This document shows, piece after piece, positions 8,324 through 16,500 of a DNA stretch of 64,000 bases. A model generated the notes under the pieces. The model saw only the letters and a program-made list of their open reading frames with translations, searched no databases and was not told where the DNA came from. The number at the start of each line of letters is the position of its first letter. The first letter of the stretch is position 1. The translations under genes were made by a program, and so were the position numbers. The stretch is from Jeongeupia naejangsanensis (GTDB taxonomy: Bacteria; Pseudomonadota; Gammaproteobacteria; Burkholderiales; Chitinibacteraceae): the NCBI RefSeq assembly GCF_016865585.1, contig NZ_JAESND010000001.1, forward strand, positions 620,001 through 684,000. Direction: 5' to 3'.

Positions 8324-10207
8324 ATGCAGTCATTGCGTACCAAACTCGTTGTCTTTGTCGCCGCCCTGTCGGCACTGATCACCATCCTGCTGTCAGTCGC
8401 GGCTTACACCAGCATGCGAACGCAAATCCTCGGCACGCTCGCGGACGAAATCCACAACACGGCCATCGGCTACAACGTGGCGCTGACCAACTGGGTCGAA
8501 GGCAAACAGCATATCGTTGCCGGCACCGCGCATGCGCTCGGCACCGCAGCCGACCTGCACGCCCCGCTGGTCCAAGCGGCAAAAAGCGCCAAATTCGACA
8601 GCACCTATATCGGCACCGTCGACAAGCAGATGGTTCAGGATCATCCGCTCAACCTGCCCAAGGACTACGATCCGACCTCGCGCCCCTGGTACAAACAGGC
8701 GGTGGCCGCCGGCCAGTCCATCGTCACCCCGCCCTACGTCGACGCTTCGACCAAACAGCTGGTGCTGACCTTTGCCGCACCGGTCAAGGATGCAGGCGGC
8801 AATCTCAAGGGCGTGGCAGCTGCCGACATCTATCTTGACGGCGTGGTCAAGGATGTCCTGAACATCAAGCTGCCGGGCGACGGCTACGCATTCCTGGCCA
8901 GCAAGGACGGCAAGGTTCTGGCCCACGCCGACACCAATCGGGTGCTCAAACCCGTCAGCGATTTCGCCCCCGAACTGAGCGCAGACAAGCTGACGGCCAT
9001 TGCCGGCGACAAGGCGCTGAGCGAAGTCGTCGTCGACGGCAAGGCCAAGTTCGTCGACGTCCAGCCGATCGACGGTACTGAATTCGAACTCGTTCTCGTC
9101 GTCGACAAGGGCGTCGCACTCGCCCCGCTCAACCGACTGCTGTGGCTGAGCATCGGGGCTCTGGTCGTCATGCTCGCAGTGATCGTGCCGCTGTCCGGCG
9201 TACTGGTTCGCCACATGCTCGCCGGTCTGGTCCGCGTCCGCGACGCGATGAGCGAAATCGCCCAGGGCGGCGGCGACCTGACCCGCAAGATCGACGTCGC
9301 CGGCCGCGATGAAATCGCCGAGACCGCACAGGCCTTCAACCGCTTTACCGATCAGCTCCGGGCGATGTTCGTCGAACTGCAGCGCGAAAACGAGCAGCTG
9401 ACGCATGGCGTATCCGACATCGACCAGCTGGTAAAACAGCTGTCGACCGACTCGCAGGCGCTGTCCGACCTGTCGGCATCGAACGCGGCGACGATCGAGG
9501 AAATCACCGTCAGCATCAGTCACATCGCCGACAATGCCCGCGAAGCGGACCGCCTCGTCAACGCAACCGGCGCGCTGTCGGGAGAATCGGCATCCACGGT
9601 CAAGGCCGTCGCCGACGAAGTCGGCAAATCGGCCGAAGCGGTCAGCGAACTGGCCGGCCTGCTCGATGGCCTGAACCAGCGCGCGCAGGACATCAGCGGC
9701 ATCATCCGTGTGATCAGCGACATTGCCGACCAGACCAACCTGCTGGCACTGAATGCCGCCATCGAAGCGGCCCGTGCCGGCGAAACCGGCCGTGGCTTTG
9801 CCGTTGTCGCCGACGAAGTGCGCAAACTGGCCGAACGCACCGGCAAGGCCACGCTGGAAATCACCGGCATGATCGACGGCGTCCGCGCCGAAACCGCCGC
9901 AGCGGTCAGCAATATGGAGCGTACGCACGCTGCGGTGCAAAGCGGCGTGTCGCTGTCGAACACCGCGGCCGAGAAAATCGCCCACATCCGTGAAAACATG
10001 GACGAAGTGATGCGCCGGATGAGCGAAATCGCCCTGTCGACCAGCGAGCAGCAGAACGCCACGACGGCAATGGCGCAGAGTGCCGAACACATCACCACGC
10101 AGATGCACAAGTCCGATGCAGCGATGCAGCGTGCGACCTCAACGGTACACCAGCTCAACGAAATGGCGACCTTCCTGCGGCAGATGTTCGGTAAGTTCAG
10201 GCTGTAA
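8324..10207 (+). CDS. Methyl-accepting chemotaxis protein with periplasmic Cache domain
   Basis: About 627 residues. A transmembrane helix (about 8-32) is followed by a periplasmic sensor of about 235 residues of the dCache type (note [12 protein letters not shown] and the DIYLD motif), a second helix (about 271-296), a HAMP domain (about 300-350) and the cytoplasmic signalling domain. The hairpin tip reads [20 protein letters not shown] near 465-484. No CheR-binding pentapeptide is seen at the C-terminus. The ATG at 8324 is chosen because GGGAG lies 5 bases upstream; a TTG at 8306 is in frame. Cache receptors of this type often sense amino or carboxylic acids, but the ligand cannot be read from sequence. 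Confidence 0.93.
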   Translation: MQSLRTKLVVFVAALSALITILLSVAAYTSMRTQILGTLADEIHNTAIGYNVALTNWVEGKQHIVAGTAHALGTAADLHAPLVQAAKSAKFDSTYIGTVDKQMVQDHPLNLPKDYDPTSRPWYKQAVAAGQSIVTPPYVDASTKQLVLTFAAPVKDAGGNLKGVAAADIYLDGVVKDVLNIKLPGDGYAFLASKDGKVLAHADTNRVLKPVSDFAPELSADKLTAIAGDKALSEVVVDGKAKFVDVQPIDGTEFELVLVVDKGVALAPLNRLLWLSIGALVVMLAVIVPLSGVLVRHMLAGLVRVRDAMSEIAQGGGDLTRKIDVAGRDEIAETAQAFNRFTDQLRAMFVELQRENEQLTHGVSDIDQLVKQLSTDSQALSDLSASNAATIEEITVSISHIADNAREADRLVNATGALSGESASTVKAVADEVGKSAEAVSELAGLLDGLNQRAQDISGIIRVISDIADQTNLLALNAAIEAARAGETGRGFAVVADEVRKLAERTGKATLEITGMIDGVRAETAAAVSNMERTHAAVQSGVSLSNTAAEKIAHIRENMDEVMRRMSEIALSTSEQQNATTAMAQSAEHITTQMHKSDAAMQRATSTVHQLNEMATFLRQMFGKFRL

Positions 10208-10338
10208 CCACAAGGCCAGCCCCAACTAGATCACCAAAGCAACTACACCGATACGAAATGGTTGATATGTAAATTTTCGCCAAATCAAACGTAACTCGTG
10301 CCGCTGCGCCGGCTACCGCCAGCGCATATGATGTTTTC

Positions 10339-10397
10339 AGGAACTCCGGTTCCTAGATACGAGAGATTCAAAGCCCGCGCTGAGCGGGCTTTTTTTT
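10339..10397 (+). ncRNA. Candidate small RNA with intrinsic terminator
   Basis: In the gap after the chemoreceptor gene, a compact hairpin (AGGAAC, loop TCCG, GTTCCT; 10339-10354) is followed by a 16-base unpaired A/G-rich linker and a strong terminator hairpin (AAGCCCGC / GCGGGCTT, 10371-10391) with an eight-T run ending at 10397. TATGAT at 10327-10332 is a good -10 box placed about 7 bases before the first hairpin; the -35 region is poor. No ORF uses this terminator, since the chemoreceptor gene ends 160 bases earlier and the next gene is on the other strand. The architecture is that of a short sRNA, but it could instead be a processed 3' end of the chemoreceptor mRNA. Confidence 0.4.
10371..10397 (+). 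terminator. Intrinsic terminator
   Basis: An 8-bp stem (AAGCCCGC/GCGGGCTT) with a GCTGA loop is followed by eight T. It would end either the candidate small RNA at 10339 or read-through from the chemoreceptor gene. Confidence 0.88.
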
Positions 10398-10603
10398 GTC
10401 CGCTCGCCACGTCAGCAGATCGGGGCTGCTGCCGCACAAGCGGTATTACGTCAGCGAGAACGGCCCGGCAGGCAGCACACGGATACGAGGCGAGATCGAG
10501 CGTACAGTGGCAAAAGGTGCTGCCCGGCTTGCCGGATGCAGGACTTGGGGTCAGTCGTTCACTGAGCCCAGCGGCCACGACCGGCCAGCAATACGAGCCA
10601 CCT

Positions 10604-10909
10604 TCATTTGAAGAGCGGGCGGAAGAACGTGCGCTCGTAGCTCAGAAAACACTTCGTTTCCTTGGCAAACCGGAACGCCATCTGGCACTCCGGGTCCTGC
10701 AGTGACTTGATTCGGTACTGCTCGTACTCTGCGAAGGACTGGAACGAAAACGAGCCAAGCGCGATATTGCTCGCCCCCTCTGACGGGAGCAGGTAGCCAT
10801 GATGCTGCCCGCCAAACTTCGGAATCAGGGCCAACCACATGCGGCAGTACTCTTCGAACTCGGCGATCTTGGCGGCGTCGATGACGTATCGCAGGTGACA
10901 GGTAATCAT
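10604..10909 (-). CDS. NIPSNAP family protein
   Basis: 101 residues, the usual size of a single NIPSNAP (dimeric alpha/beta barrel) domain. The opening ITCHLRYVIDAAKIAEFEEY and the later pattern with FAEYEQYR match the family's first strand and helix. The biochemical role of bacterial NIPSNAP proteins is largely unknown. The ATG at 10909 has AAGGAAA about 5 bases upstream. Base composition is visibly lower in GC than relA or pyruvate kinase, as in the two genes upstream of it on the same strand, suggesting a block acquired by transfer. Confidence 0.8.
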   Translation of the reverse strand: MITCHLRYVIDAAKIAEFEEYCRMWLALIPKFGGQHHGYLLPSEGASNIALGSFSFQSFAEYEQYRIKSLQDPECQMAFRFAKETKCFLSYERTFFRPLFK

Positions 10910-11017
10910 GATTTCCTTTTAAGTAGCCAGATAGGTGCGTGGGGTACCTGGCATTGGATCAAAGCAACAGGCGACATATTGGGCGGCCCGAACTTCTATG
11001 AAACTGCAACCGGACGT

Positions 11018-11404
11018 TTACAGGGCGTTAGTTGAAATCGCCCATAGTGCGCCAAGACAGAACACGCCTCCAAATACGACGCCACCCCACAATGACCATT
11101 TCCTTTGAACAGCATTGAAATGCTCAACGCTGTCCCACTTATTGTTTTGCCAGGCCCATTCGCGCCCTTTGAATCCAAGCACGATAATGAAAACGAAACC
11201 AATATAAGGTAGCAAACACAGAAGGCCTATCCAAGTTTTGTTCCCAACGGCCCAAACCCAGTTCCATAGGAATGCGCCCCAAGACCAACCCTCGACCCCA
11301 TGAGGAATGACCGCCCCCTTGCCCATACCCGATGTATTGAAGGCTGCACCATTCGGCGAAGCTTGTTGATTATCTGGCGTATTGATGATTTTCAATTTCG
11401 ACAT
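11018..11404 (-). CDS. Small uncharacterised membrane protein
   Basis: 128 residues. An Asn/Gly-rich N-terminus of about 40 residues is followed by an aromatic stretch (GWSWGAFLWNWVWAVGNKTW), a hydrophobic helix (about 57-78), the conserved-looking GREWAWQNNKWDSVEHF segment, and a second helix (about 104-122). The Trp-rich pattern recurs in many small bacterial proteins of unknown function. AAAGGA precedes the ATG at 11404. GC content is clearly below the genome average. It lies between a GFA-type gene and a NIPSNAP gene, all on the minus strand with gaps of about 100 bases, so co-transcription is possible but not certain. Confidence 0.7.
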   Translation of the reverse strand: MSKLKIINTPDNQQASPNGAAFNTSGMGKGAVIPHGVEGWSWGAFLWNWVWAVGNKTWIGLLCLLPYIGFVFIIVLGFKGREWAWQNNKWDSVEHFNAVQRKWSLWGGVVFGGVFCLGALWAISTNAL

Positions 11405-11498
11405 CCTTTAGCGACGGTTTTGATTTGCGTTCCACTGGATCGGCCAAGCGAGATCAGGGTTTGATAACCCGTCAGCCGGCGCAATCTCGATGCAGCGC

Positions 11499-11933
11499 TC
11501 AGACATCTTCAGCCTGCAGCCACGCAATAAATCCGGGAAGATTTGGGGGAAGATCGTCATGACATGCACCCTGAAGCAACGCAGAGTTCCAAGCTGCTTT
11601 GGAAGCCACGCATAACTGAGCGACGATCTCCAGCCCGCCACGGTCATCCAGCAGCCCAGCGGGAATCCAGAGATAAGGCAAGTTCCCAAGTGGGTTGGGT
11701 ACTGGTGAGCCGCAGATGGAACAGAAATCGGAACGGAAGCCCGATTCCTTCTTCCAGGAGGAAATGTGCTCGACGCCATCTAGCCACCGAAACCTTTCTT
11801 TCGAAATGATTGTCGCGGCATTTGACTGGCCGCCGCCCTGCCGCCGGCAGAGCGAACAATGACATTGGTAAAGTTTGAAATGGTCCCCATCGATTTCAAA
11901 CGCCACTCGTTCGCAAAGGCAATGGCCATGCAT
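11499..11933 (-). CDS. GFA (CENP-V type) family zinc protein
   Basis: 144 residues. The zinc ligands of the glutathione-dependent formaldehyde-activating (GFA) fold are in place: C5xC7, C24, C26 and C29 in QCHCSLC, and C71/C74 in CSICGSP. The original member accelerates S-hydroxymethylglutathione formation, but most family members have no tested activity, so formaldehyde handling should not be assumed. The gene is lower in GC than its core neighbours and is the first of three small accessory genes on this strand. Confidence 0.82.
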   Translation of the reverse strand: MHGHCLCERVAFEIDGDHFKLYQCHCSLCRRQGGGQSNAATIISKERFRWLDGVEHISSWKKESGFRSDFCSICGSPVPNPLGNLPYLWIPAGLLDDRGGLEIVAQLCVASKAAWNSALLQGACHDDLPPNLPGFIAWLQAEDV

Positions 11934-12109
11934 GCTTCATCCTTCAAGGTGACCGGCGGGCAGTTGTAGTTCATTGGCGATCCAAGCGCCTGACGTCCGA
12001 AACAATGGACCGACTTTTAGCCGGTCCCGATTGACTGAAGTGTCAGCGCTAGCGAGCCCGTTGCGAAGCAGGTAAAAGGATTCGATACCTTCCTTCGCTC
12101 CGTTGACGG

Positions 12110-13543
12110 TCAGCCTTTGTGACCGCCGATCTTGACGATCTTCATGCTGTTGGTGCCCCCGCCCTGGCCGACCACTTCGCCATAGGTGAAGACCACCAGA
12201 TCGCCCTGCTGCACGACGCCCTGTCGCAGCATCTCGACCTCTGCCCGAACCAGCAGGCTGTCGCGATCGGTGTTTTCCTGCGAAATCGTCAGCGGCAGTA
12301 CGTCACGGAACAAGGCCAGACGCTGGTAGGTTTCGACTTCCGGTGTCAGCGCATAGATCGGAATACCCGAGACGAAACGCGACAGCCACAGGGCCGACGA
12401 GCCCGACTGCGTCAGGGCTGCAATCGCCTTGACCTGCAAGTGCGCCGATGCGAACAGTGCGGCCATCGAGATGCTCTGGTCGATGCGCGAGAATTCACCC
12501 GGCCCAAGGATGTCTTCGCTGATTTTGCGGCCCACCGATTTCTCGGCCTCGATACAGACGCGTGCCATCGATTCGACCGTTTCGACCGGGAACTGCCCCG
12601 CCGCCGACTCTGCCGACAGCATCACGGCATCGGTGCCATCAAGCACCGCGTTGGCAACGTCCGACACCTCGGCGCGCGTCGGCACCGGGCTGGAGATCAT
12701 CGACTCCATCATCTGCGTGGCGGTGATCGACAGTTTGTTCTTCAATCGCGCCAGCCGGATCATGCGCTTCTGCAAGGCAGGCACCGCGGCATCACCCACT
12801 TCGACCGCCAGATCGCCACGGGCAACCATGATGCCGTCGGAGGCATCGAGGATTTCTTCCAGATTCGCCACGGCTTCGGTGCGTTCGATCTTGGCGATCA
12901 GTTGCGCCTTGCTGCCCGCCGCGCGCAGCAGCGTCCGTGCCATGTACATGTCGGCACCCGACTTCGGAAACGACACCGCAACGTAGTCCGCGCCCAGCCT
13001 GGCTGCCGTCTTGATGTCTTCCATGTCCTTGGCGGTCAGCGCCGGCGCGGTCAGGCCGCCCCCCTGGCGATTGATGCCCTTGTTGTTCGACAGCGGACCG
13101 CCCACCAGCACCGTCGTGTACACCTCCGGGCCACGGACTTCGAGCACCTCAAGCTGCACTTTGCCATCGTCAAGCAGCAAAATCGCGCCCGGCTCGACGT
13201 CGTTCGGCAGCTCTTTGTAATCCAGTCCCACACGCTCCTGATTGCCTAGCTCGCATGCGGCATCGAGGATGAAACGGTCACCCTTCTTCAGCACGATCTT
13301 GTTCTTCTCGAACTTGCCGACGCGGATTTTCGGGCCCTGCAGGTCGGCCATGATCGCCAGTGACTGATTCGCCCGCGCCGCACAGCCGCGCACCATCGTG
13401 GCGCGATCGATATGGTCCTGTGCACTGCCGTGGGAAAAGTTCAGCCGGACCATGTTGACGCCGGCGGCAAGCAGGCGATCCAGCGTATCCTGATCACTCG
13501 AAGCGGGGCCGAGCGTAGCGACAATCTTGGTGCTGCGAAGCAT
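12110..13543 (-). CDS. pyk: Pyruvate kinase
   Basis: 477 residues, matching the PykA-type enzyme. It converts phosphoenolpyruvate and ADP to pyruvate and ATP in the last step of glycolysis. The N-terminal STKIVATLGPAS motif, the active-site region MVARGDLAVEVG, and the catalytic-lysine block (LIAKIERTEAV) are present. The ATG at 13543 begins at the family's usual N-terminus and has AGGAAC just upstream. It appears monocistronic: upstream lies about 350 bases without a gene, and downstream are the lower-GC accessory genes. Confidence 0.96.
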   Translation of the reverse strand: MLRSTKIVATLGPASSDQDTLDRLLAAGVNMVRLNFSHGSAQDHIDRATMVRGCAARANQSLAIMADLQGPKIRVGKFEKNKIVLKKGDRFILDAACELGNQERVGLDYKELPNDVEPGAILLLDDGKVQLEVLEVRGPEVYTTVLVGGPLSNNKGINRQGGGLTAPALTAKDMEDIKTAARLGADYVAVSFPKSGADMYMARTLLRAAGSKAQLIAKIERTEAVANLEEILDASDGIMVARGDLAVEVGDAAVPALQKRMIRLARLKNKLSITATQMMESMISSPVPTRAEVSDVANAVLDGTDAVMLSAESAAGQFPVETVESMARVCIEAEKSVGRKISEDILGPGEFSRIDQSISMAALFASAHLQVKAIAALTQSGSSALWLSRFVSGIPIYALTPEVETYQRLALFRDVLPLTISQENTDRDSLLVRAEVEMLRQGVVQQGDLVVFTYGEVVGQGGGTNSMKIVKIGGHKG

Positions 13544-13896
13544 AGAGTTCCTTTGCCTGAAGTTGCGGTCGAATTGTTATAGCTGACACCTGTTCATCAC
13601 GATGTCATTTCGGAGCAGATTATATCCAGCCAGTGCTCGGACCATGAGGCCGATGCAGCGTGGACGTGACGAAACTATCGAGCAAATACCGGGCCAACTA
13701 GCTCGGGCATGTCGGAGCCATGACCAATCAGAGGTATCGCCGCGGGCGGCGGCGCGCGCTCCAACTACCGACGAGAAGGCAGATCAAGCCTGATTGCGCA
13801 TGCCACAGGTGTACGAGTAAAAATCGAACTGCGTACTTCTGAACGTCTACCCGAACCTCTGGATGCATGCGGACATGCTTGCATGACGCAGGAAAC
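13544..13896. other. Intergenic region upstream of pyk
   Basis: No gene is supported. The part next to 13543 must carry the pyk promoter, but no clear -35/-10 pair stands out. A short near-palindromic run (ATGCATGC ... GCTTGCAT) is seen at 13863-13884. Confidence 0.4.
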
Positions 13897-13930
13897 AAAA
13901 AACCCCAGAAAGCCAGGCTTTGTGGGGTTT
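13897..13930 (-). terminator. Intrinsic terminator of the tRNA-Arg gene
   Basis: On the minus strand, AAACCCCA and TGGGGTTT pair around an inner AAAG/CTTT helix, followed by a six-T run. It lies about 35 bases after the tRNA 3' end. Confidence 0.88.
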
Positions 13931-13964
13931 GCTGGGAGGCACTGGAAGCCTCCGGAACTGGTGC

Positions 13965-14039
13965 TGGTACCCCCGACAGGAATCGAACCTGTAACTGGCC
14001 CTTAGGAGGGGCCCGTTATATCCATTTAACTACAGGGGC
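13965..14039 (-). tRNA. tRNA-Arg (anticodon CCU)
   Basis: A 75-base cloverleaf read on the minus strand: acceptor starting GCCCCTG, D-arm GTTA...TAAC, anticodon stem GGCCC/GGGCC with loop CTCCTAA (anticodon CCT, reading AGG), a 4-base variable loop, T-arm ACAGG-TTCGATT-CCTGT, discriminator A and an encoded CCA. The acceptor has G1-U72 and U6-G67 wobble pairs. It decodes a rare arginine codon. A terminator follows at 13897-13930. Confidence 0.95.
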
Positions 14040-14376
14040 AGAGCTTTGATCGAAAACAGTGTCAGCCCTGTAAATTCAAGTACTTACACTGCATTTCGTG
14101 TTGGTGATTCGGTGCTATTTTTCCGGGCTTTTCGTCGTTTTTTTTAGCTGTTTTTCGGTAGTCAGTGCTACTGAAGTACTACGCTGAAACTCACCGACGA
14201 CATCCGGTAGCACCCGGCATGGCGAGCATTATACAGATCAACGACGGATGGCGGGCAACGGCTGACCCGCCATCGCCGGAAGTACACGACTGACGTGCGC
14301 TCTTCCAGCAGGACTCGCACGCAGGCTGAGTTATATCAGCCCGGATGTGCTCAAACGTCCCTGTCGCGATGCCGAA
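14040..14376. other. Intergenic region between tRNA-Arg and the cupin gene
   Basis: No gene is supported. It includes the promoter side of the tRNA gene (near 14041-14110) and, at 14247-14274, a 9-bp stem (GATGGCGGG/CCCGCCATC) with a 10-base loop that could stabilise or end the cupin transcript; no T-run follows it. Confidence 0.4.
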
Positions 14377-14841
14377 TCAATCCAGCCAGTCTGGTTTATC
14401 CGCGCACATCTTGCCGTCTTCAATCGTCGTCATCTGCATGCTGCCGGCCACCGCCTGAATCACGATGTAGTAGAGATCCTCCTGCGACCGGTTTCGCCAT
14501 GTGCGCACGCCTTCGGGAGCAACGCGGATGACGCTGCCTTCCCGGACGTCAATGACAGTACCATCGACGAGAAACTGGCCGTTCCCCCGAAGGAAGATGT
14601 ACAGCTCTTCATGCGCGGTATGGGTGTGATTGAAGGGCAGGCTTTGCCCTGCGCCCAGTTTGTTGAGCGACACTTCCATACTGTCCATGCCCAGCGGTTC
14701 TTTGAGGAACAACTTGCCGGGAAAGCTGCTTCCCTTGCCCACGGGAAGAAAGAACTGATAGCGGTCGAGATCATCGAGTGCACCGACATGTGCACCAGCG
14801 TAATTCCGGCCCCGAGCCACCTCGAGTTGCTTGTCTTTCAT
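14377..14841 (-). CDS. Cupin-domain protein
   Basis: 154 residues with one cupin barrel. The first cupin motif contains NHTHTAHEE (H72, H74, E78/E79 as probable metal ligands) followed by LYIFLRGNG; the second motif appears further on, ending in a hydrophobic strand (DLYYIVIQAVAGS). The N-terminal 50 residues are an extension. The metal and substrate are unknown. It begins 52 bases downstream of a MarR-family gene on the same strand. The gap between them contains the palindrome ATGTATATACAT, which also occurs in near-identical form upstream of the regulator. The cupin gene is therefore very probably this regulator's target. Confidence 0.85.
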   Translation of the reverse strand: MKDKQLEVARGRNYAGAHVGALDDLDRYQFFLPVGKGSSFPGKLFLKEPLGMDSMEVSLNKLGAGQSLPFNHTHTAHEELYIFLRGNGQFLVDGTVIDVREGSVIRVAPEGVRTWRNRSQEDLYYIVIQAVAGSMQMTTIEDGKMCADKPDWLD

Positions 14842-14866
14842 GACTCCTCCTTTCGTTTATAAAAAT

Positions 14867-14878
14867 ATGTATATACAT
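14867..14878. promoter_or_regulatory. Palindromic operator candidate upstream of the cupin gene
   Basis: ATGTATATACAT is a perfect 12-bp palindrome 26 bases before the cupin start codon. A one-base variant, ATGCATATACAT, lies 37 bases before the MarR gene at 15356-15367. Shared sites at both genes fit autoregulation plus control of the target by the MarR protein. Confidence 0.6.
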
Positions 14879-14893
14879 CTATATGGAGAAAAA

Positions 14894-15319
14894 TCACCCT
14901 CCGACTTTCTGCACCAACAGGAAAACCGAGCGGGTCAGGCTATCCAGATCGACATCATCGGCGAGTCTGGTGAACTCCTTCTGCGCACCCTCCCACAGCG
15001 GCTCGGCATGCTGCAGACGCTGCAGCCCGTCCGCAGTGATGCGCCAGCAGCGCTGACGGCGGTCAGTCCCGGTCGCAGCCTCGATCCAGCGGTTTTCTTG
15101 GAGGATCTTCAAGGTCCGGGTCAGGGTAGTACTGTCCATCGCAAGGGCATCCGCCATTCCGCCGGTTGTCAGATCGGGGCATGCCGCCAGCAGCTTCAGG
15201 ATGCTGAATTGCGTGATCTTGACGCCGGACGGTTTGAGCATCTGGTCGTACAACTGCGTGACGACCCGAGACGCTTGCCGCAAGGAGCCGCAATAGCAGG
15301 GCAGCCGGATAGGTTTCAT
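14894..15319 (-). CDS. MarR family transcriptional regulator
   Basis: 141 residues. It has the winged helix-turn-helix of the MarR family, with GGMADALAMDSTTLTRTLKI as recognition region (about 54-73) and the wing DRRQRCWRIT. An N-terminal PCYCGSLRQASR segment carries two close cysteines, C8 and C10, a feature of a MarR subgroup that could sense oxidants or electrophiles; that role is inference. Operator-like palindromes sit before this gene and before the cupin gene that follows it, so it most likely represses both. The ATG at 15319 is the family start. Confidence 0.9.
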   Translation of the reverse strand: MKPIRLPCYCGSLRQASRVVTQLYDQMLKPSGVKITQFSILKLLAACPDLTTGGMADALAMDSTTLTRTLKILQENRWIEAATGTDRRQRCWRITADGLQRLQHAEPLWEGAQKEFTRLADDVDLDSLTRSVFLLVQKVGG

Positions 15320-15355
15320 GTCGCATGCCTCGATTGACGTTGAACACCACTATAC

Positions 15356-15367
15356 ATGCATATACAT
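15356..15367. promoter_or_regulatory. Operator candidate upstream of the MarR gene
   Basis: ATGCATATACAT differs by one base from the perfect palindrome at 14867-14878 and lies within an A/T-rich TATACATGCATATACATATA stretch (15351-15370), the probable promoter of the regulator. Confidence 0.55.
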
Positions 15368-15370
15368 ATA

Positions 15371-15736
15371 TCACCAGAAAAACCGGCCATCCCGATTGCC
15401 ACCGCAGACACCACCATCCAGCCATGACCTACTCTTGAGCACCGCCGAGCAGCATCACAGGGTCAGGCGACCAGCACCAGAACAACGCGCCCTGCCTTTC
15501 CGGTGCATTTTTGGTCAACAGATGGAAGCGGCTCACCCCACCGGCAAACGGCATGAAGCAAAATGCCCCCCCAGTGCAACGGCCGCGTCGATATCCCGAA
15601 TCGGGCCGACCACCCGGAACCGGGTACCCGGCGTGCCGATCGGTACCGGAGAATTCACCTGACCCACCCTGCACCATCACCGGGAGGCATTCGCTGCCCA
15701 ACGCACAGCGCAAGGAGGGTACATCCGGCAACCACC
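15371..15736. other. Intergenic region between two regulators
   Basis: No gene is supported. The stretch separates the MarR gene from the CRP-like regulator gene that ends at 15737; both are on the minus strand. A minus-strand reading near 15470-15600 gives a phrase loosely like a type II thioesterase start, but nothing continues it. Confidence 0.35.
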
Positions 15737-16363
15737 CTAATCCGCGGGCTTGAACTCCAGCAAGATCCCCTCCTCCATCGTCAGGATGCCCTGCTCGCGC
15801 AATTCCGAAACCACTTTGAACAGCATGCTTCTGGACAGCGAGGTCCGCTCTTGCAGGTAGCGCAGCACCGGTACGGTGGCACGGATGTTTTGCGGCGCGG
15901 CGGCCAGAATCTGAATGTGCCAATGAATCACCGCACGTGCCTGCGTGTGTGAAACGCTTTCGAAACGTACGCCAAGCGATGCAATGTACTTGGCCAGCAC
16001 CCGACTCGTCTCCAGCCAGAGGCCGCGACGATCGATGCTCGCCTTCCAGTCGTCGAACGCGACTTCCTGTATCTGGCAACGACTGCCGAGTGAAGGGGTG
16101 TACTGGAATCCATCGTGGGGATGGAAAAATTCGAATATCCCGATCGGGTGCGGCGCGTGCACAAGGCCAATGACTTTGTGGCTGCCGAGCGGCGAGACTT
16201 TCATGACGCCGAAACGCAGCAGATAGACTTTTTGCGTCTCACCGGGAGTCAGCACATCCGTCGGTTTCAGCCGCGAAAAAGGCTGCTTCGAATGCACCGT
16301 GTCGGACATGAGTGCATTGAGGCTTTCCAGTGGCCACTGGTGAACGGACTGCCAATCACGCAC
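15737..16363 (-). CDS. CRP-like transcriptional regulator with IprA-type helix-turn-helix
   Basis: 208 residues. The N-terminal 130 residues resemble a cyclic-nucleotide-binding-type jelly roll (KVYLLRFGVMKVSPLG, then GIFEFFHPHDG). The C-terminal 60 residues form a winged helix with RTSLSRSMLFKVVSELREQG, like the HTH of IprA/YhfC-type regulators. The canonical cAMP-binding residues are not obvious, so the effector is unknown. The start is GTG at 16363, supported by AAGGAG about 5 bases upstream. It lies 137 bases downstream of the NodT-type gene on the same strand and might report on or control that export module; this is inference. Confidence 0.75.
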   Translation of the reverse strand: MRDWQSVHQWPLESLNALMSDTVHSKQPFSRLKPTDVLTPGETQKVYLLRFGVMKVSPLGSHKVIGLVHAPHPIGIFEFFHPHDGFQYTPSLGSRCQIQEVAFDDWKASIDRRGLWLETSRVLAKYIASLGVRFESVSHTQARAVIHWHIQILAAAPQNIRATVPVLRYLQERTSLSRSMLFKVVSELREQGILTMEEGILLEFKPAD

Positions 16364-16500
16364 ATCGACTCCTTACAAACGATCCGTGTATGACCATCAT
16401 ACGGTCGGGATGAAAATGCGGCAAAACCGCCGAATGCGCATTTGCCAGTTGGTGCCGCCGTCAGCCTTGCGATGACGGCGGCCATGCTCGTCGCCAGTGC

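Noticed and set aside
10604-12109. Integron cassette array with attC sites
   Set aside because: The gene types fit gene cassettes, but I found no GTTRRRY/RYYYAAC pairs with intervening imperfect palindromes in the intergenic gaps, and no integrase gene.
12119-13249. Long plus-strand frame opposite pyruvate kinase
   Set aside because: Antisense to a well-conserved gene, Asp/His/Arg-rich, no recognised motifs.
15429-15600. Possible remnant of a type II thioesterase on the minus strand (CFMPFAGGVSRFH)
   Set aside because: The motif is short, has no continuing homology and lacks a start or partner gene; probably chance.
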